From Gluconobacter oxydans (GTDB taxonomy: Bacteria > Pseudomonadota > Alphaproteobacteria > Acetobacterales > Acetobacteraceae): a stretch of DNA of 64,000 nucleotides. Both the position numbers and the translations under genes were made by a program. The stretch lies in contig NZ_BJNM01000009.1 in NCBI RefSeq assembly GCF_006539685.1, positions 36,784 to 100,783 on the forward strand, given 5' to 3'. The first letter of the stretch is position 1; each line of letters opens with the position of its first letter. The notes under the pieces are model-generated. The model was not told where the DNA came from. It saw only the letters and a list, made by a program, of their open reading frames with translations, and made no database searches. Of this stretch, positions 52,441-63,722 are shown in pieces.

Positions 52441-52785
52441 ATGTTCATGCTCAGACTGCTCATTCTCGTCATTCTTCTTGCGGTCCTGATCGTTTTTGCC
52501 CTGAGCAATACGGATCTGGAACCCATCTGGCTGGTTTCCTTCGGCTGGCATCTGTCCATTGGCACCCTTGTCCTGGGCGTCGGCGTGGTCGCTCTCCTGT
52601 TTGGTTTCCTGATCGGTCTGATCGGTGACATGCAGCAGCGTTCGCGTGCACGCCGCGCCGAGCAGCATGTCCGCACCTTGGAAAGTCAGCTGGTTGAACT
52701 CCATCAGCGTCTCGATCGTCTTCAGAACCCAGCAGGTTCCCCCCTTCCCGGCACCACTCCTGTCCAGCCTGAACAGAAGGTCTGA
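52441..52785 (+). CDS. lapA: LapA-type (DUF1049) small membrane protein
   Basis: A 114-residue protein with two hydrophobic segments (~3-22 and ~40-62; LRLLILVILLAVLIVFALSN and LVLGVGVVALLFGFLIGLI) and a cytoplasmic coiled coil (~68-98), the layout of DUF1049/LapA proteins that help lipopolysaccharide assembly control with LapB in E. coli. No LapB partner is adjacent. It begins the lapA-pyrF-trpF cluster, an order seen in other alphaproteobacteria. Confidence 0.85.
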   Translation: MFMLRLLILVILLAVLIVFALSNTDLEPIWLVSFGWHLSIGTLVLGVGVVALLFGFLIGLIGDMQQRSRARRAEQHVRTLESQLVELHQRLDRLQNPAGSPLPGTTPVQPEQKV

Positions 52786-52793
52786 TCTCCACC

Positions 52794-53504
52794 ATGTCCA
52801 GGCGCACACGACTGATCGCAGCCCTCGATACCGCATCCCGCTCCACAGCCCAGGACTGGGCCGACAGCCTGAAAAATGACGTCGACGCCATCAAGCTGGG
52901 TCTCGAGTTTACCTATGCCTGCGGACTGGATGCGGTAAAAACCGTATCGGCCGGGCACGAACTGTTTCTGGACCTGAAGCTGCACGACATTCCCCATACC
53001 GTCGCATCAGGTCTGACTGCCCTCGCCCCGCTCAGGCCAGCCCTGACGACAATCCATGCCAGTGGCGGTTCCGAAATGATCGCCCGGTCCCGGGAAGCTC
53101 TTGAGAGCGCTTTTCCCGCTGACACAAAACGCCCGAAACTGCTTGCCGTTACGGTTCTGACGAGCATGAACGCTGAGGGTCTGTTGGACATCGGCGTCAA
53201 CGCCACGCCCCAGGAACAGGTGCTCAGACTTGGAAAACTGGCTATCAGCGCTGGTGCCGACGGTCTGGTCTGTTCGGCGCATGAGATTGCGCCTCTACGC
53301 GATGCATTGGGTGACGAGCCCGTTCTGGTCGTGCCGGGCATCCGTCCTGCTGGCAGCGCGTCCGACGACCAGAAGCGCATCATGACGCCCGGACAGGCTG
53401 CCCAAGCCGGCGCCGACTGGATCGTCGTAGGGCGCCCCATCACGAAAGCCGCAGATCCAGTTCTGGCCGCCAGAGCCATCATGGAGGAACTGGCCAGCGC
53501 ATGA
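52794..53504 (+). CDS. pyrF: Orotidine 5'-phosphate decarboxylase
   Basis: Final step of UMP synthesis. The 236-residue TIM-barrel protein has LIAALDTASRS at the start, IKLGLEFTYACG, LFLDLKLHDIPHTVASG (catalytic DxKxxD) near 61, VTVLTSMN near 120 and VVPGIRPAGSASDDQKRIMT near 178. It overlaps trpF by 4 bp (ATGA). Confidence 0.97.
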   Translation: MSRRTRLIAALDTASRSTAQDWADSLKNDVDAIKLGLEFTYACGLDAVKTVSAGHELFLDLKLHDIPHTVASGLTALAPLRPALTTIHASGGSEMIARSREALESAFPADTKRPKLLAVTVLTSMNAEGLLDIGVNATPQEQVLRLGKLAISAGADGLVCSAHEIAPLRDALGDEPVLVVPGIRPAGSASDDQKRIMTPGQAAQAGADWIVVGRPITKAADPVLAARAIMEELASA

Positions 53505-54157
53505 CCGGTGTCAAGATCTGCGGAATTCGTGACACCCAGACAATGGCGCTTTGCGCGCGTCTGCAGGTTGACTGGGTCGGGTTCGTATTCTGCGACGCTT
53601 CTCCACGGTTTGTAACCGCTGATGACGCCCTGCGTCTGCATGAGAGCGCACCATCCGGTCAGGACGGTGGGCCTCTGCGGGTCGGCCTGTTCGTGAAATC
53701 AGATGACGACTTCATCGCGCAGGTTCTGCGGACTGTCCCGCTGGATATTCTCCAGATCTATGACACCTCGGAACGGGCCACTGAAATCCAGTCCCGCTTC
53801 GGACGTCCCGTCTGGCTGGCTTGCGGCATCGCCAGACATTCGGACCTGCCGACAGACCCAGACATGGCAGGATATGTCATCGAAGCTCCCAAGCAGGAAC
53901 AGGATCACCGTCCAGGTGGCCTCGGACGGACTTTTGACTGGTCCCTGACCCGGAACTGGACACCACCGTCGTTCTGGATGCTCGCAGGCGGCCTGAATCC
54001 AGGCAATGTCCAACGTGCGATCCTGGAAAGCCAGGCGCCGGCAGTTGACGTTTCTTCAGGGGTGGAAGCCGCTCCTGGCTGTAAATCCGCTGAACTTATT
54101 GAAAAATTTGTCCAGAACAGCCGAAAGGCACTTGATCTCAAGCCGAAGCTCTCGTAA
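53501..54157 (+). CDS. trpF: Phosphoribosylanthranilate isomerase
   Basis: Third step of tryptophan synthesis. The 218-residue protein begins VKICGIRDTQTMALCARLQ (catalytic Cys) and has DWVGFVFCDASPRFV, LDILQIYD (usual LQLHG region, here YD), FDWSLTRNW with the catalytic Asp, and WMLAGGLNPGNVQRAI near 166, followed by AVDVSSGVEAAPGCK. In many alphaproteobacteria trpBA follow; here a tRNA-Ser and an integrase remnant come next, so trpBA must be elsewhere. Confidence 0.94.
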   Translation: MTGVKICGIRDTQTMALCARLQVDWVGFVFCDASPRFVTADDALRLHESAPSGQDGGPLRVGLFVKSDDDFIAQVLRTVPLDILQIYDTSERATEIQSRFGRPVWLACGIARHSDLPTDPDMAGYVIEAPKQEQDHRPGGLGRTFDWSLTRNWTPPSFWMLAGGLNPGNVQRAILESQAPAVDVSSGVEAAPGCKSAELIEKFVQNSRKALDLKPKLS

Positions 54158-54175
54158 ACACCGCCTCGCTCGACA

Positions 54176-54266
54176 GGAGAGATGGCCGAGCGGCTTAAGG
54201 CGCACGCTTGGAAAGCGTGTGTACGTTAATAGCGTACCGTGGGTTCGAATCCCACTCTCTCCGCCA
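54176..54266 (+). tRNA. tRNA-Ser (anticodon GGA)
   Basis: A 91-nt class II tRNA with encoded CCA. Acceptor arms GGAGAGA/TCTCTCC pair, the anticodon stem CACGC/GCGTG encloses TTGGAAA (GGA), a long variable arm (GTACG...CGTAC) follows, and the T arm is GTGGG-TTCGAAT-CCCAC. It lies 18 bp after trpF and is followed by an integrase remnant, the usual position for a tRNA-targeted element. Confidence 0.97.
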
Positions 54267-54309
54267 TGAAGCAATTTCCCCAATAAAAACAGTCACTTAG
54301 CTGCGCAGG

Positions 54310-54351
54310 GCGTCACCTCGTGTTGACTGTGCGTCACTGGTTCAGCGTCAC
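54310..54351. repeat. Three direct GCGTCAC repeats between tRNA-Ser and integrase remnant
   Basis: GCGTCAC occurs at 54310, 54331 and 54345, spaced 21 and 14 bp apart. They may be recombinase or excisionase arm sites of the element, but no protein is known to bind them here. Confidence 0.45.
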
Positions 54352-54396
54352 TATCCGTGATGGCTTGCCCCTGCCCTTAACTGCTAGAAGTTGGGC

Positions 54397-55536
54397 ATGA
54401 ACGATATGGCTAATCTGACCGTGAGGCATGGAAGCTACTATGTGCGCTTCATTGTGCCCAAGGACCGCTGGCGAGACGTTGGCGCTGTACTGGGCTCAAG
54501 CACGGGCCTGCGCAGAGACGTTCTGAAGTCCTTACGGACGAAAGATCGCAAGACGGCTTTTAAGCTGCGTGATGCGGCTCTGGAGGCTATCAGGCGCTCG
54601 CTTAACCTCAAGCTGGCTGAGGCTGGATTGCCTCCCCTGCACGGTGATGCGGTCCCAGACCGGATGAGCGAGGACTGTCTCTTGTCCGAGGCACTGGAGG
54701 CCCGGCGGCAGATAGCATCCACCTCAGACAGGACTGACGGTGGTGACGAGCAAATGGGTGAGACCGATCCCAGACGCCGCCTGATTGAAGGCATGGATTA
54801 CTTTCTGGAGGATCGAGCCGAACAGCTTGAGAAGGCTGGAAAGGACCCTTCAGGCTATGTGAGGCGCTTCCGTGAAACCGCGCTAGGCGAGCAGACCCCT
54901 TTTGCTATCGTGCTCGACAGGTGGATGAAGGATCGTGAAACCTATGCATCTCAAGCCGCCATATCTCTAGACCGCGCTACGCTAAATCACTTCAGCCGCT
55001 ATCTGGCCGATGTGCAGGGGCTTGCAGAGCCGCCTGAGAACCTTATTGGCTTCCTTCGCGCTCAGGTCATTGAGGATGTATCCCCTATGGTCCTAGGGGG
55101 CTTTGCCGAGTGGCTAATGGACAAACAGAACCTTGCGGCCAAGACTGCGGGAAGTCGTGTTTCGCCGCTCAAGGTCATGTGGGATTTTGCCATCCGCAAG
55201 CACATCCTGAAGGGGCCTAATCCGTGGTTGGGTGCTACCGCCGGGCTAAAGAGGAAGGCTGGAAAGCGGAAGTCTGAAGTCAGACCTTTCACCGAGGATG
55301 AACTAATCCGCCTCCTACAGGCTGATCCCGGTGAAGGGCGGAAGTGGGCTTGGGGGTCTGCTATCAGTGACATGATGCGCCTGGCTTTGTTGACGGGCGC
55401 TCGCCAGAATGAGTTGGCTACTCTCATCGTAGGGCGCATCATAAACCGCGATGGCACTGAGGGGCCTCTATCGGGCTTTCATGCACAGCGGACCAATCGC
55501 CGCTCAGGCCATGTCGGAGCAGTCCAGCGAGAATGA
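54397..55536 (+). pseudogene. Truncated tyrosine recombinase (phage-type integrase)
   Basis: An integrase-like frame adjacent to tRNA-Ser. The N-terminus (LTVRHGSYYVRFIVPKDRWR) resembles the SAM-like/arm-binding region of phage-type integrases, residues ~155-280 look like the core-binding domain (SRYLADVQGLAEPP, SPLKVMWDFAIRKHILKGPNP), and the catalytic domain begins with EDELIRLLQAD and the first active-site Arg in LLTGARQNELATL. After VGRIINRDGTEG the frame loses resemblance and ends; the HxxR, H/W and Tyr motifs are absent, so it cannot recombine. GC is a little lower than its neighbours. A C-terminal half was not found downstream. Confidence 0.83.
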
Positions 55537-55568
55537 TGCCCGTTTCCCGTACACGTCTTCCTCGGTCT

Positions 55569-55889
55569 CTATTGCGCCTGTCCAAGGCTGCCTTCGCTGG
55601 ATCTCCAAGAAGGAGGGCGTAAGTCGTCGCTGATCTGGGTAGCCAATTCGTGAGCATAGTCCGTGCCATCACTACCATCGCTAGAAACACGTCCAAGCTC
55701 GAGATCAATCCAGCCCAGGTACAGGGACTCCACTGTCCCGAACGCCAAGGCAGCAGCAAGCGGAGCATGGTTTGGAAGCATGATCCCGCCTGCGCCCACC
55801 CGGATGGTTTTCGTAGCCCATGCCACATAGTTGATCACGACCCCAGTTGCGACGGAAGCAATGCCCGGCATTGCATGATGCTCGGCTAA
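55569..55889 (-). pseudogene. Fragment of LLM-class flavin-dependent (luciferase-like) monooxygenase
   Basis: The reverse strand reads [12 protein letters not shown], then [20 protein letters not shown] and [18 protein letters not shown], matching the conserved N-terminal region of luciferase-like monooxygenases (AEHHx[40 protein letters not shown]). It is preceded by an in-frame TGA (55890-55892) where a Trp codon is usual (W-LAEHH), and substitutions such as PGR to LGW and GLGR to ELGR show decay. The enzyme beyond ~100 residues is missing. It is not a functional gene. Confidence 0.8.
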
Positions 55890-55892
55890 TCA

Positions 55893-56114
55893 GAAAAAGC
55901 AGAGCTTCTAAAAGCACATCTTTGTAAGCTTAAACCTCCATAAAATGTGATTTTCTATAAAGGTCAAAGGACAAAACTAACATAGAATATCCATTTTAAA
56001 ACATTTTATATGTGATAACCTGCAAAAGATAACAGATCTAATGCTGTACCGTCGCCTCTTGTACAGGCGGGCCAGTCTATCTTTAGCGGTCAACAAAACC
56101 TTGCGAGGCAATCC
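55893..56114. other. AT-rich non-coding stretch before the MFS gene
   Basis: The 55900-56040 part is visibly AT-rich (runs such as CATTTTAAAACATTTTATATG) against a GC-rich genome. I see no gene. It probably contains the MFS promoter and the right end of the decayed element. No repeat of the tRNA-Ser 3' end was found here. Confidence 0.55.
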
Positions 56115-57449
56115 GTGGCCAAATCTGACCCCATCGTCCAGCTTCCGGACGGCTTTTATCTCAACCGTACACCCCTGCTCGCTTTCGGCTTGTTGTGTTG
56201 TCTGTTCTCACTATGGGGCTGCGCCATGAGCCTTAATGATGTGTTGATCGGGCAGTTCCGCAAAGCCTTCATGCTGTCGGATTTTCAGTCCGCACTCGTG
56301 CAGTTCTCTTTTTACATCAGCTATTTCGTGCTGGGCATTCCAGCCGGCATGATTATCAAGCGCTTCAGCTATAAATGGTCGATCCAGCTGGGCCTGCTGC
56401 TGTATCTCATTGGCTGCTGCCTGTTCTTTCCCGCTGCCCATTTCGCGACATACCAGATCTTCTTCGTGGCTCTTTTTGTTGTCGCAGCCGGGCTGGTCTT
56501 TATTGAAACCGCCGCTGATACATACTGCACTCTGCTCGGCCCTCCGGGACGCGGAACGCATCGCCTGAATTTTGCCAGTGCCTTTCAGCCGATCGGTGCA
56601 ATTCTGGGGGCCAGCATGGGGGCCTACCTGATTTTCAGGGACGGCGATCTTTCACGCGAGCAGCTCTCCGCCATGCCCGCCGCGCAGGCTTGGCAGCATC
56701 AGCTCGGCATGATCCACGCCACTCTTGAACCCTATGTCTACATTCTCGGCGTTCTGCTGGTCGTCATGGTCGCCATCGGCCTTACGCATTATCCAGCCTG
56801 TAAAGGCCGCGATCAGCAGCGCAGTCACGAACTCGATACGACCGGGGCTCTCAAACGGCTGTTCGCCAACAGACGCTTCGTCCTCGGTATCCTGACGCAG
56901 TTCCTTTATGTCGGCGCCCAGGTCGGCGTCTGGAGCTTCATCATCCGGCTTTCCATGCGACTGGGACATATCAATGAGCGGCAGGCTTCCGTTTACCTGA
57001 TCGCGTCATTCTGTGCGTTCTTCGTCGGTAAGCTGGTAGCCAATTTCTTCATGCGGCACGCCCGGCCGGCGCGGGTTCTGTTTGTTTACAGCCTGCTCTG
57101 CATCGTCGCGCTGGGTTATGCCGTCATGGTCCACGACTTTACGGCTGTATACGCCGCCATTTTCGTCAGTGGATTGCTCGGCCCCTGCTGGCCGACAATT
57201 TACGGACTGACCGTCGATGAACTCGGTCATGACCGCGCTTACGGCGGGTCAATCCTGGTCATGAGCATCAGCGGCGGGGGCATTCTCCCGCTTCTGCAAG
57301 GCTATATCTCGGATGCAACCGGCGGAAACATGCAGCTTGCCTATATCGTACCGATGGCATGCTTCGTCGTGATTGCCATGTTCGCGGCATACTGCATGAA
57401 AACCAACGATGAACCGGCAGAGCAGATCGTCTTTGACGCCACGCTCTAG
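56115..57449 (+). CDS. MFS transporter, FucP (fucose/glucose:H+ symporter) family
   Basis: A 444-residue inner-membrane symporter with 12 predicted helices. The FucP-family features are visible: LLCCLFSLWGCAMSLNDVLI in helix 1, SFYISYFVLGIPAGMIIKRF in helices 2-3, and VFIETAADTYCTLLGPP near 135, with FASAFQPIGAILGA after it. The substrate is likely a hexose or deoxyhexose but unproven. It starts at a GTG (56115) after CGAGG. It converges on thiD with a 10-bp gap, and is adjacent to the decayed element on its left. Confidence 0.88.
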   Translation: MAKSDPIVQLPDGFYLNRTPLLAFGLLCCLFSLWGCAMSLNDVLIGQFRKAFMLSDFQSALVQFSFYISYFVLGIPAGMIIKRFSYKWSIQLGLLLYLIGCCLFFPAAHFATYQIFFVALFVVAAGLVFIETAADTYCTLLGPPGRGTHRLNFASAFQPIGAILGASMGAYLIFRDGDLSREQLSAMPAAQAWQHQLGMIHATLEPYVYILGVLLVVMVAIGLTHYPACKGRDQQRSHELDTTGALKRLFANRRFVLGILTQFLYVGAQVGVWSFIIRLSMRLGHINERQASVYLIASFCAFFVGKLVANFFMRHARPARVLFVYSLLCIVALGYAVMVHDFTAVYAAIFVSGLLGPCWPTIYGLTVDELGHDRAYGGSILVMSISGGGILPLLQGYISDATGGNMQLAYIVPMACFVVIAMFAAYCMKTNDEPAEQIVFDATL

Positions 57450-57459
57450 CAACGCCATT

Positions 57460-58218
57460 TCAGGCAGAAGCCGTTGCACAGTCACCGCCTGTTTTCCGGA
57501 ATCGTTCCTCAAGGCCGCATCGAGCGGCCTTGACAGCGTCCGGCAACGGCTGTCTGTCTGCCAGTGCCGCAGCCAGGCCACTGGCCAGCTGACATCCTGT
57601 TCCCCTGAGATCGAATGGATAGCGCATGGAACGGAAGGACAAAGAAGAGCAGTTCGCCTGATAAAGAATATCGGTCGAATATGTTGAGTGGCCGTTATGT
57701 CCTCCTTTCAATAGAATGCTCTGGCAGCCTCGATCCAGAAGTGCTCCTGCAACGTCATCCGGTTTAGTAGCCTGATGCAGCCCCAGTGCCGATTTCAATG
57801 CTGCCAGTTCCGGCAAGTTTGGCGTCAAAACAGTCGTTCGAGGCAAAAGCAGGTCCAGAAGAGCCTGAATCCCTTCTGGCTCCAGCAGGGCATGTCCTGA
57901 ACTGGAACAGAGAACCGGATCCAGAACGACTGGCATATCGGGAAGACGGTCTGCCACAGTCCGGACAAGCCCTGCGTTGCACAGAGCACCAATCTTGACG
58001 GCTCCAATCCCATCCTCCAGCGCAGCCTCGATCTGGGCCGCAAGCAGATCTGGTGCGACAGGATCCATAGCCAGCACCGCGCGATCCGTCTGCGCCGTGA
58101 CTGCCGTAACGGCAATGCGTGCCGTCAGGCCAGCATCATGGACAGCGAGCAGGTCACGGGCAATGCCGGCGCCTCCGCTGGAATCCAGCCCGCCGATCAG
58201 CAGAACAGGACGTGTCAT
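57460..58218 (-). CDS. thiD: Hydroxymethylpyrimidine / phosphomethylpyrimidine kinase
   Basis: Phosphorylates HMP twice to HMP-PP for thiamine. The 252-residue ribokinase-fold protein has VLLIGGLDSSGGAGIARDL at the start, GAVKIGAL, VLDPVLCSSSGHALL near 95, LTPNLPELAAL near 130, ILLKGGHNG near 168 and the DLRGTGCQLASGLAAAL anion-hole segment near 207. It is the last gene of the operon and overlaps thiF by 4 bp. Confidence 0.95.
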   Translation of the reverse strand: MTRPVLLIGGLDSSGGAGIARDLLAVHDAGLTARIAVTAVTAQTDRAVLAMDPVAPDLLAAQIEAALEDGIGAVKIGALCNAGLVRTVADRLPDMPVVLDPVLCSSSGHALLEPEGIQALLDLLLPRTTVLTPNLPELAALKSALGLHQATKPDDVAGALLDRGCQSILLKGGHNGHSTYSTDILYQANCSSLSFRSMRYPFDLRGTGCQLASGLAAALADRQPLPDAVKAARCGLEERFRKTGGDCATASA

Positions 58219-59177
58219 CGCCCTGTTGTCGCAATGAACGCATCGACGCCGCTCTGCCCGGAAAAGCGTTTCGCCGCCCGCCAGGCCCGCAAACCACTGG
58301 CACAGATGAACACGGTTCTTCCCGTCTTCACATCCAGCATTTCCGGATGCTCGATCGGCCCGCGAACCGCCCAGTCCACGGAGGGCAGTCCCGTCTCATC
58401 CCGCTCCCGCAGGTCGAACACACGATCGGCTTCAGTGATCTCTTCAAGGCCGAGAATGAAGGGACCCTCTTCTTCCGGTGGGGGCGCGTCGTCAAAGCGA
58501 AAGGAAGAACTCCGCCAGTGTTTCATGTCCAGACTGATCATCTGACCCAGTGGGGAAGGCTGCATTTGCAGCAGGATCGACAGCGTCATCTGCGCCTGTA
58601 TGGCACCCAGCGCCGCCACGGCTGGCCCCAGCACTCCGGCCTCCGAGCAGGTGGGAAAGCCGGCAGGAATATCGGGAAAAACGGCGCGATAACCGGGCGC
58701 TCCACCACAGAATCCTCCCACATAACCGGACTGTCCCAGCACCGAGGCGCTGACGAGAGGCACACCTGCCTCAAGGCAAAGATCAGACAGCATATAGGTC
58801 ACGGCCACACTGTCCGCTGCATCAACCACAACGGAACTACCCGGCAGAAGACAGCGTGCAGAGGCCGGTTCCAGACGCCGGGCGACGGGTATGATCCGGC
58901 AATCAGGATTCAGCCCTTCCAGTCGTTCCGCCGCGCAGGAGACTTTCGGTCTGCCGATGTCCTCCATGCGGAACAGGGTCTGCCGATGAAGATTGCTTTC
59001 ATCCACGCGGTCATGATCCACCACCGTGATCCTGCCGCACCCGGCTCCTGCGAGTGCTGGCAGCACGGTCGCCCCCAACCCACCAGCACCGACAACCAGA
59101 ACATGGGCATCCAGAAGACGTTTCTGGTCGGCCTCACCCTGCGGGAAGAGGCTGACCTGCCGCGAATACCGGTTCAT
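58215..59177 (-). CDS. thiF: ThiF-type adenylyltransferase with C-terminal rhodanese-like domain
   Basis: Adenylates the ThiS C-terminus. The 320-residue protein has VLVVGAGGLGATVLPALAGA near 29, DHDRVDESNLHRQ near 58, VVDAADSVAVTYML near 121 and a C-terminal rhodanese-like tail (~230-320) with VFDLRERDETG and the loop CASGLRAW, a Cys-x4-Arg active site. The Zn Cys pair typical of MoeB/ThiF is degenerate (CGGAPGYRAVFP). The tail may deliver persulfide sulfur to ThiS. The frame is open to 59207, but ATG 59177 overlaps the thiE stop (ATGA). Confidence 0.9.
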   Translation of the reverse strand: MNRYSRQVSLFPQGEADQKRLLDAHVLVVGAGGLGATVLPALAGAGCGRITVVDHDRVDESNLHRQTLFRMEDIGRPKVSCAAERLEGLNPDCRIIPVARRLEPASARCLLPGSSVVVDAADSVAVTYMLSDLCLEAGVPLVSASVLGQSGYVGGFCGGAPGYRAVFPDIPAGFPTCSEAGVLGPAVAALGAIQAQMTLSILLQMQPSPLGQMISLDMKHWRSSSFRFDDAPPPEEEGPFILGLEEITEADRVFDLRERDETGLPSVDWAVRGPIEHPEMLDVKTGRTVFICASGLRAWRAAKRFSGQSGVDAFIATTGR

Positions 59178-59785
59178 CGCACATATGCCCGCGTCGCGGC
59201 GACCCATTCCCGGCAGCGGGCAACCGGGTCGTCCGCCATCTGGATATCCGTCACCACGGCGGCGCTGTCCGCACCTGCGAAAAAGACCCCCGGGAGGCGC
59301 TCGGGCGTCAGGCCCCCAATGGCGACAAGCGGCGTCTGACCGGCCCGCTTTTTCCAGTCAGCCACCCGCTCCAACCCCTGCGGACCCCATTTCATTTTTT
59401 TCAGAAGGGTCGGATAGACGGGACCAAGAGCGACATAAGCCGGTTCATAAGACAGGGCCCGTTCGAGTTCCGCCGGGTCATGAGTGGACAGTCCAAACCG
59501 GATTCCGGCGTCTCGAAGAGCGGCAAAATCCGCCGTTTCCATGTCTTCCTGACCCAGATGGACGAAATCGCATCCCAGTTCCAGCGCAAGGCGCCAGTAG
59601 TCGTTGATGACAAGCTGGGCGCCATGCCGCTCACACAGATCACGGGCATGACGGATCTGGCAACGGATTTCCGCTTCCGGTTTGTCCTTGAGACGCAGCT
59701 GCACCAGCCGCACACCACAGGGCAGCAGCGTTTCAAGAAGCCCGACTTCCCCGACCAGAAGATAGAACGGATCAAGCGTCATCAT
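59174..59785 (-). CDS. thiE: Thiamine-phosphate synthase
   Basis: Couples HMP-PP to the thiazole phosphate. The 203-residue barrel protein has [11 protein letters not shown] near 26, [21 protein letters not shown] near 60, [14 protein letters not shown] near 95, [14 protein letters not shown] near 115 and [12 protein letters not shown] near 150. Starts at ATG 59785 (overlap with thiG) or 59782. Confidence 0.94.
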   Translation of the reverse strand: MMTLDPFYLLVGEVGLLETLLPCGVRLVQLRLKDKPEAEIRCQIRHARDLCERHGAQLVINDYWRLALELGCDFVHLGQEDMETADFAALRDAGIRFGLSTHDPAELERALSYEPAYVALGPVYPTLLKKMKWGPQGLERVADWKKRAGQTPLVAIGGLTPERLPGVFFAGADSAAVVTDIQMADDPVARCREWVAATRAYVR

Positions 59786-60546
59786 GCCAACTCCGCCAGA
59801 CCGAAAACGGGCGTCGAGGCACTGGCCATATCCCGTTCGGGCATGAGGCCAGCCACAAAACCCTCCTGCCCCGCCTGTATGGCGCGCCCAAAAGCCCGCG
59901 CCATCCCCACAGGATCGACCGCCTTCGCAACGGCAGTATTGAGCAGCACGGCGTCAAACCCAAGTTCCATGGCCTGCGCGGCCTGACTGGGCGCACCGAT
60001 CCCCGCATCCACAACCAGTGGTACATCGCGGAAATGCGCCCTCATGCTCCGCAATCCCGCCAGATTTCGCAATCCCTGCCCCGAACCGATGGGCGCGCCC
60101 CAGGGCATCAGGACTTTGCAACCGGCCTCAAGCAGCTTTTCACCCACGATCAGGTCCTCGGTCGTGTAGGGAAAGACATCAAATCCTTCCGCACACAGCA
60201 CACGCGCGGCCTCGACGAGCGCGAACGGGTCGGGTTGCTGCGTGTCGGCATGACCGATCACTTCCAGCTTGATCCATGAGGTTCCGAAGACTTCACGTGC
60301 CATTCGGGCCGTGGTCACGGCTTCCCGAACGGTGTGACAGCCCGCGGTGTTGGGCAGCAGACGACACCGGCTTTTCGCCAGAAGGGCACGAAACGCCCCT
60401 CCGGCCGCCCCTTCCCGCCTCAGCGAGACAGTAATGACCTGCGCGCCGGACGCCTCGATGGCTTCCAGCAGAACCTGCGGCGACGGATATTGCGCAGTCC
60501 CGAGCATCAGACGGGACGTCAGATCGACACCATAGAACATGGTCAC
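59782..60546 (-). CDS. thiG: Thiazole synthase
   Basis: Forms the thiazole phosphate from deoxyxylulose 5-phosphate, dehydroglycine and ThiS-thiocarboxylate. The 254-residue protein has [12 protein letters not shown] near 12, ITVSLRRE (imine-forming region follows), [15 protein letters not shown] near 62, [15 protein letters not shown] near 90, [15 protein letters not shown] near 145 and [20 protein letters not shown] near 175. Overlaps thiS and thiE by 4 bp each. Confidence 0.96.
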   Translation of the reverse strand: MTMFYGVDLTSRLMLGTAQYPSPQVLLEAIEASGAQVITVSLRREGAAGGAFRALLAKSRCRLLPNTAGCHTVREAVTTARMAREVFGTSWIKLEVIGHADTQQPDPFALVEAARVLCAEGFDVFPYTTEDLIVGEKLLEAGCKVLMPWGAPIGSGQGLRNLAGLRSMRAHFRDVPLVVDAGIGAPSQAAQAMELGFDAVLLNTAVAKAVDPVGMARAFGRAIQAGQEGFVAGLMPERDMASASTPVFGLAELA

Positions 60547-60729
60547 CCTCCCTGCATCGGTGAGAGGACCTCAACCTTCACGCCATCATTCAACAGTGTT
60601 CCGGAACGAAGGGGCCGGGCAATGAAATCACCATCCACGGCCGTGGCTACGCAGGGGGATTCAAAGCCCTGCTCCGTCAGCAGGTCGGCCAGCGTCCGGG
60701 CCTGCGTTTCGATGGTCTGGCCGTTCAGA

Positions 60730-60740
<11 letters not shown>
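60543..60740 (-). CDS. thiS: Sulfur-carrier protein ThiS
   Basis: A 65-residue ubiquitin-fold protein starting [20 protein letters not shown] and ending SPMQGG, with the C-terminal Gly-Gly that ThiF adenylates. The frame is open to 60758, but MRIDLNG is the family N-terminus. Its start lies inside the last codons of thiO (11-bp overlap). Confidence 0.95.

Positions 60741-63722
<2,982 letters not shown>

Noticed and set aside
55439..55828. 129-codon minus-strand frame next to the integrase remnant
   Set aside because: It overlaps the monooxygenase fragment in another frame and resembles no family; it is probably chance.
54176..56114. Right-hand attachment site repeating the tRNA-Ser 3' end
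   Set aside because: I looked for a second copy of the GGGTTCGAATCCCACTCTC-type tail up to 56.1 kb and found none, so no attR is reported.
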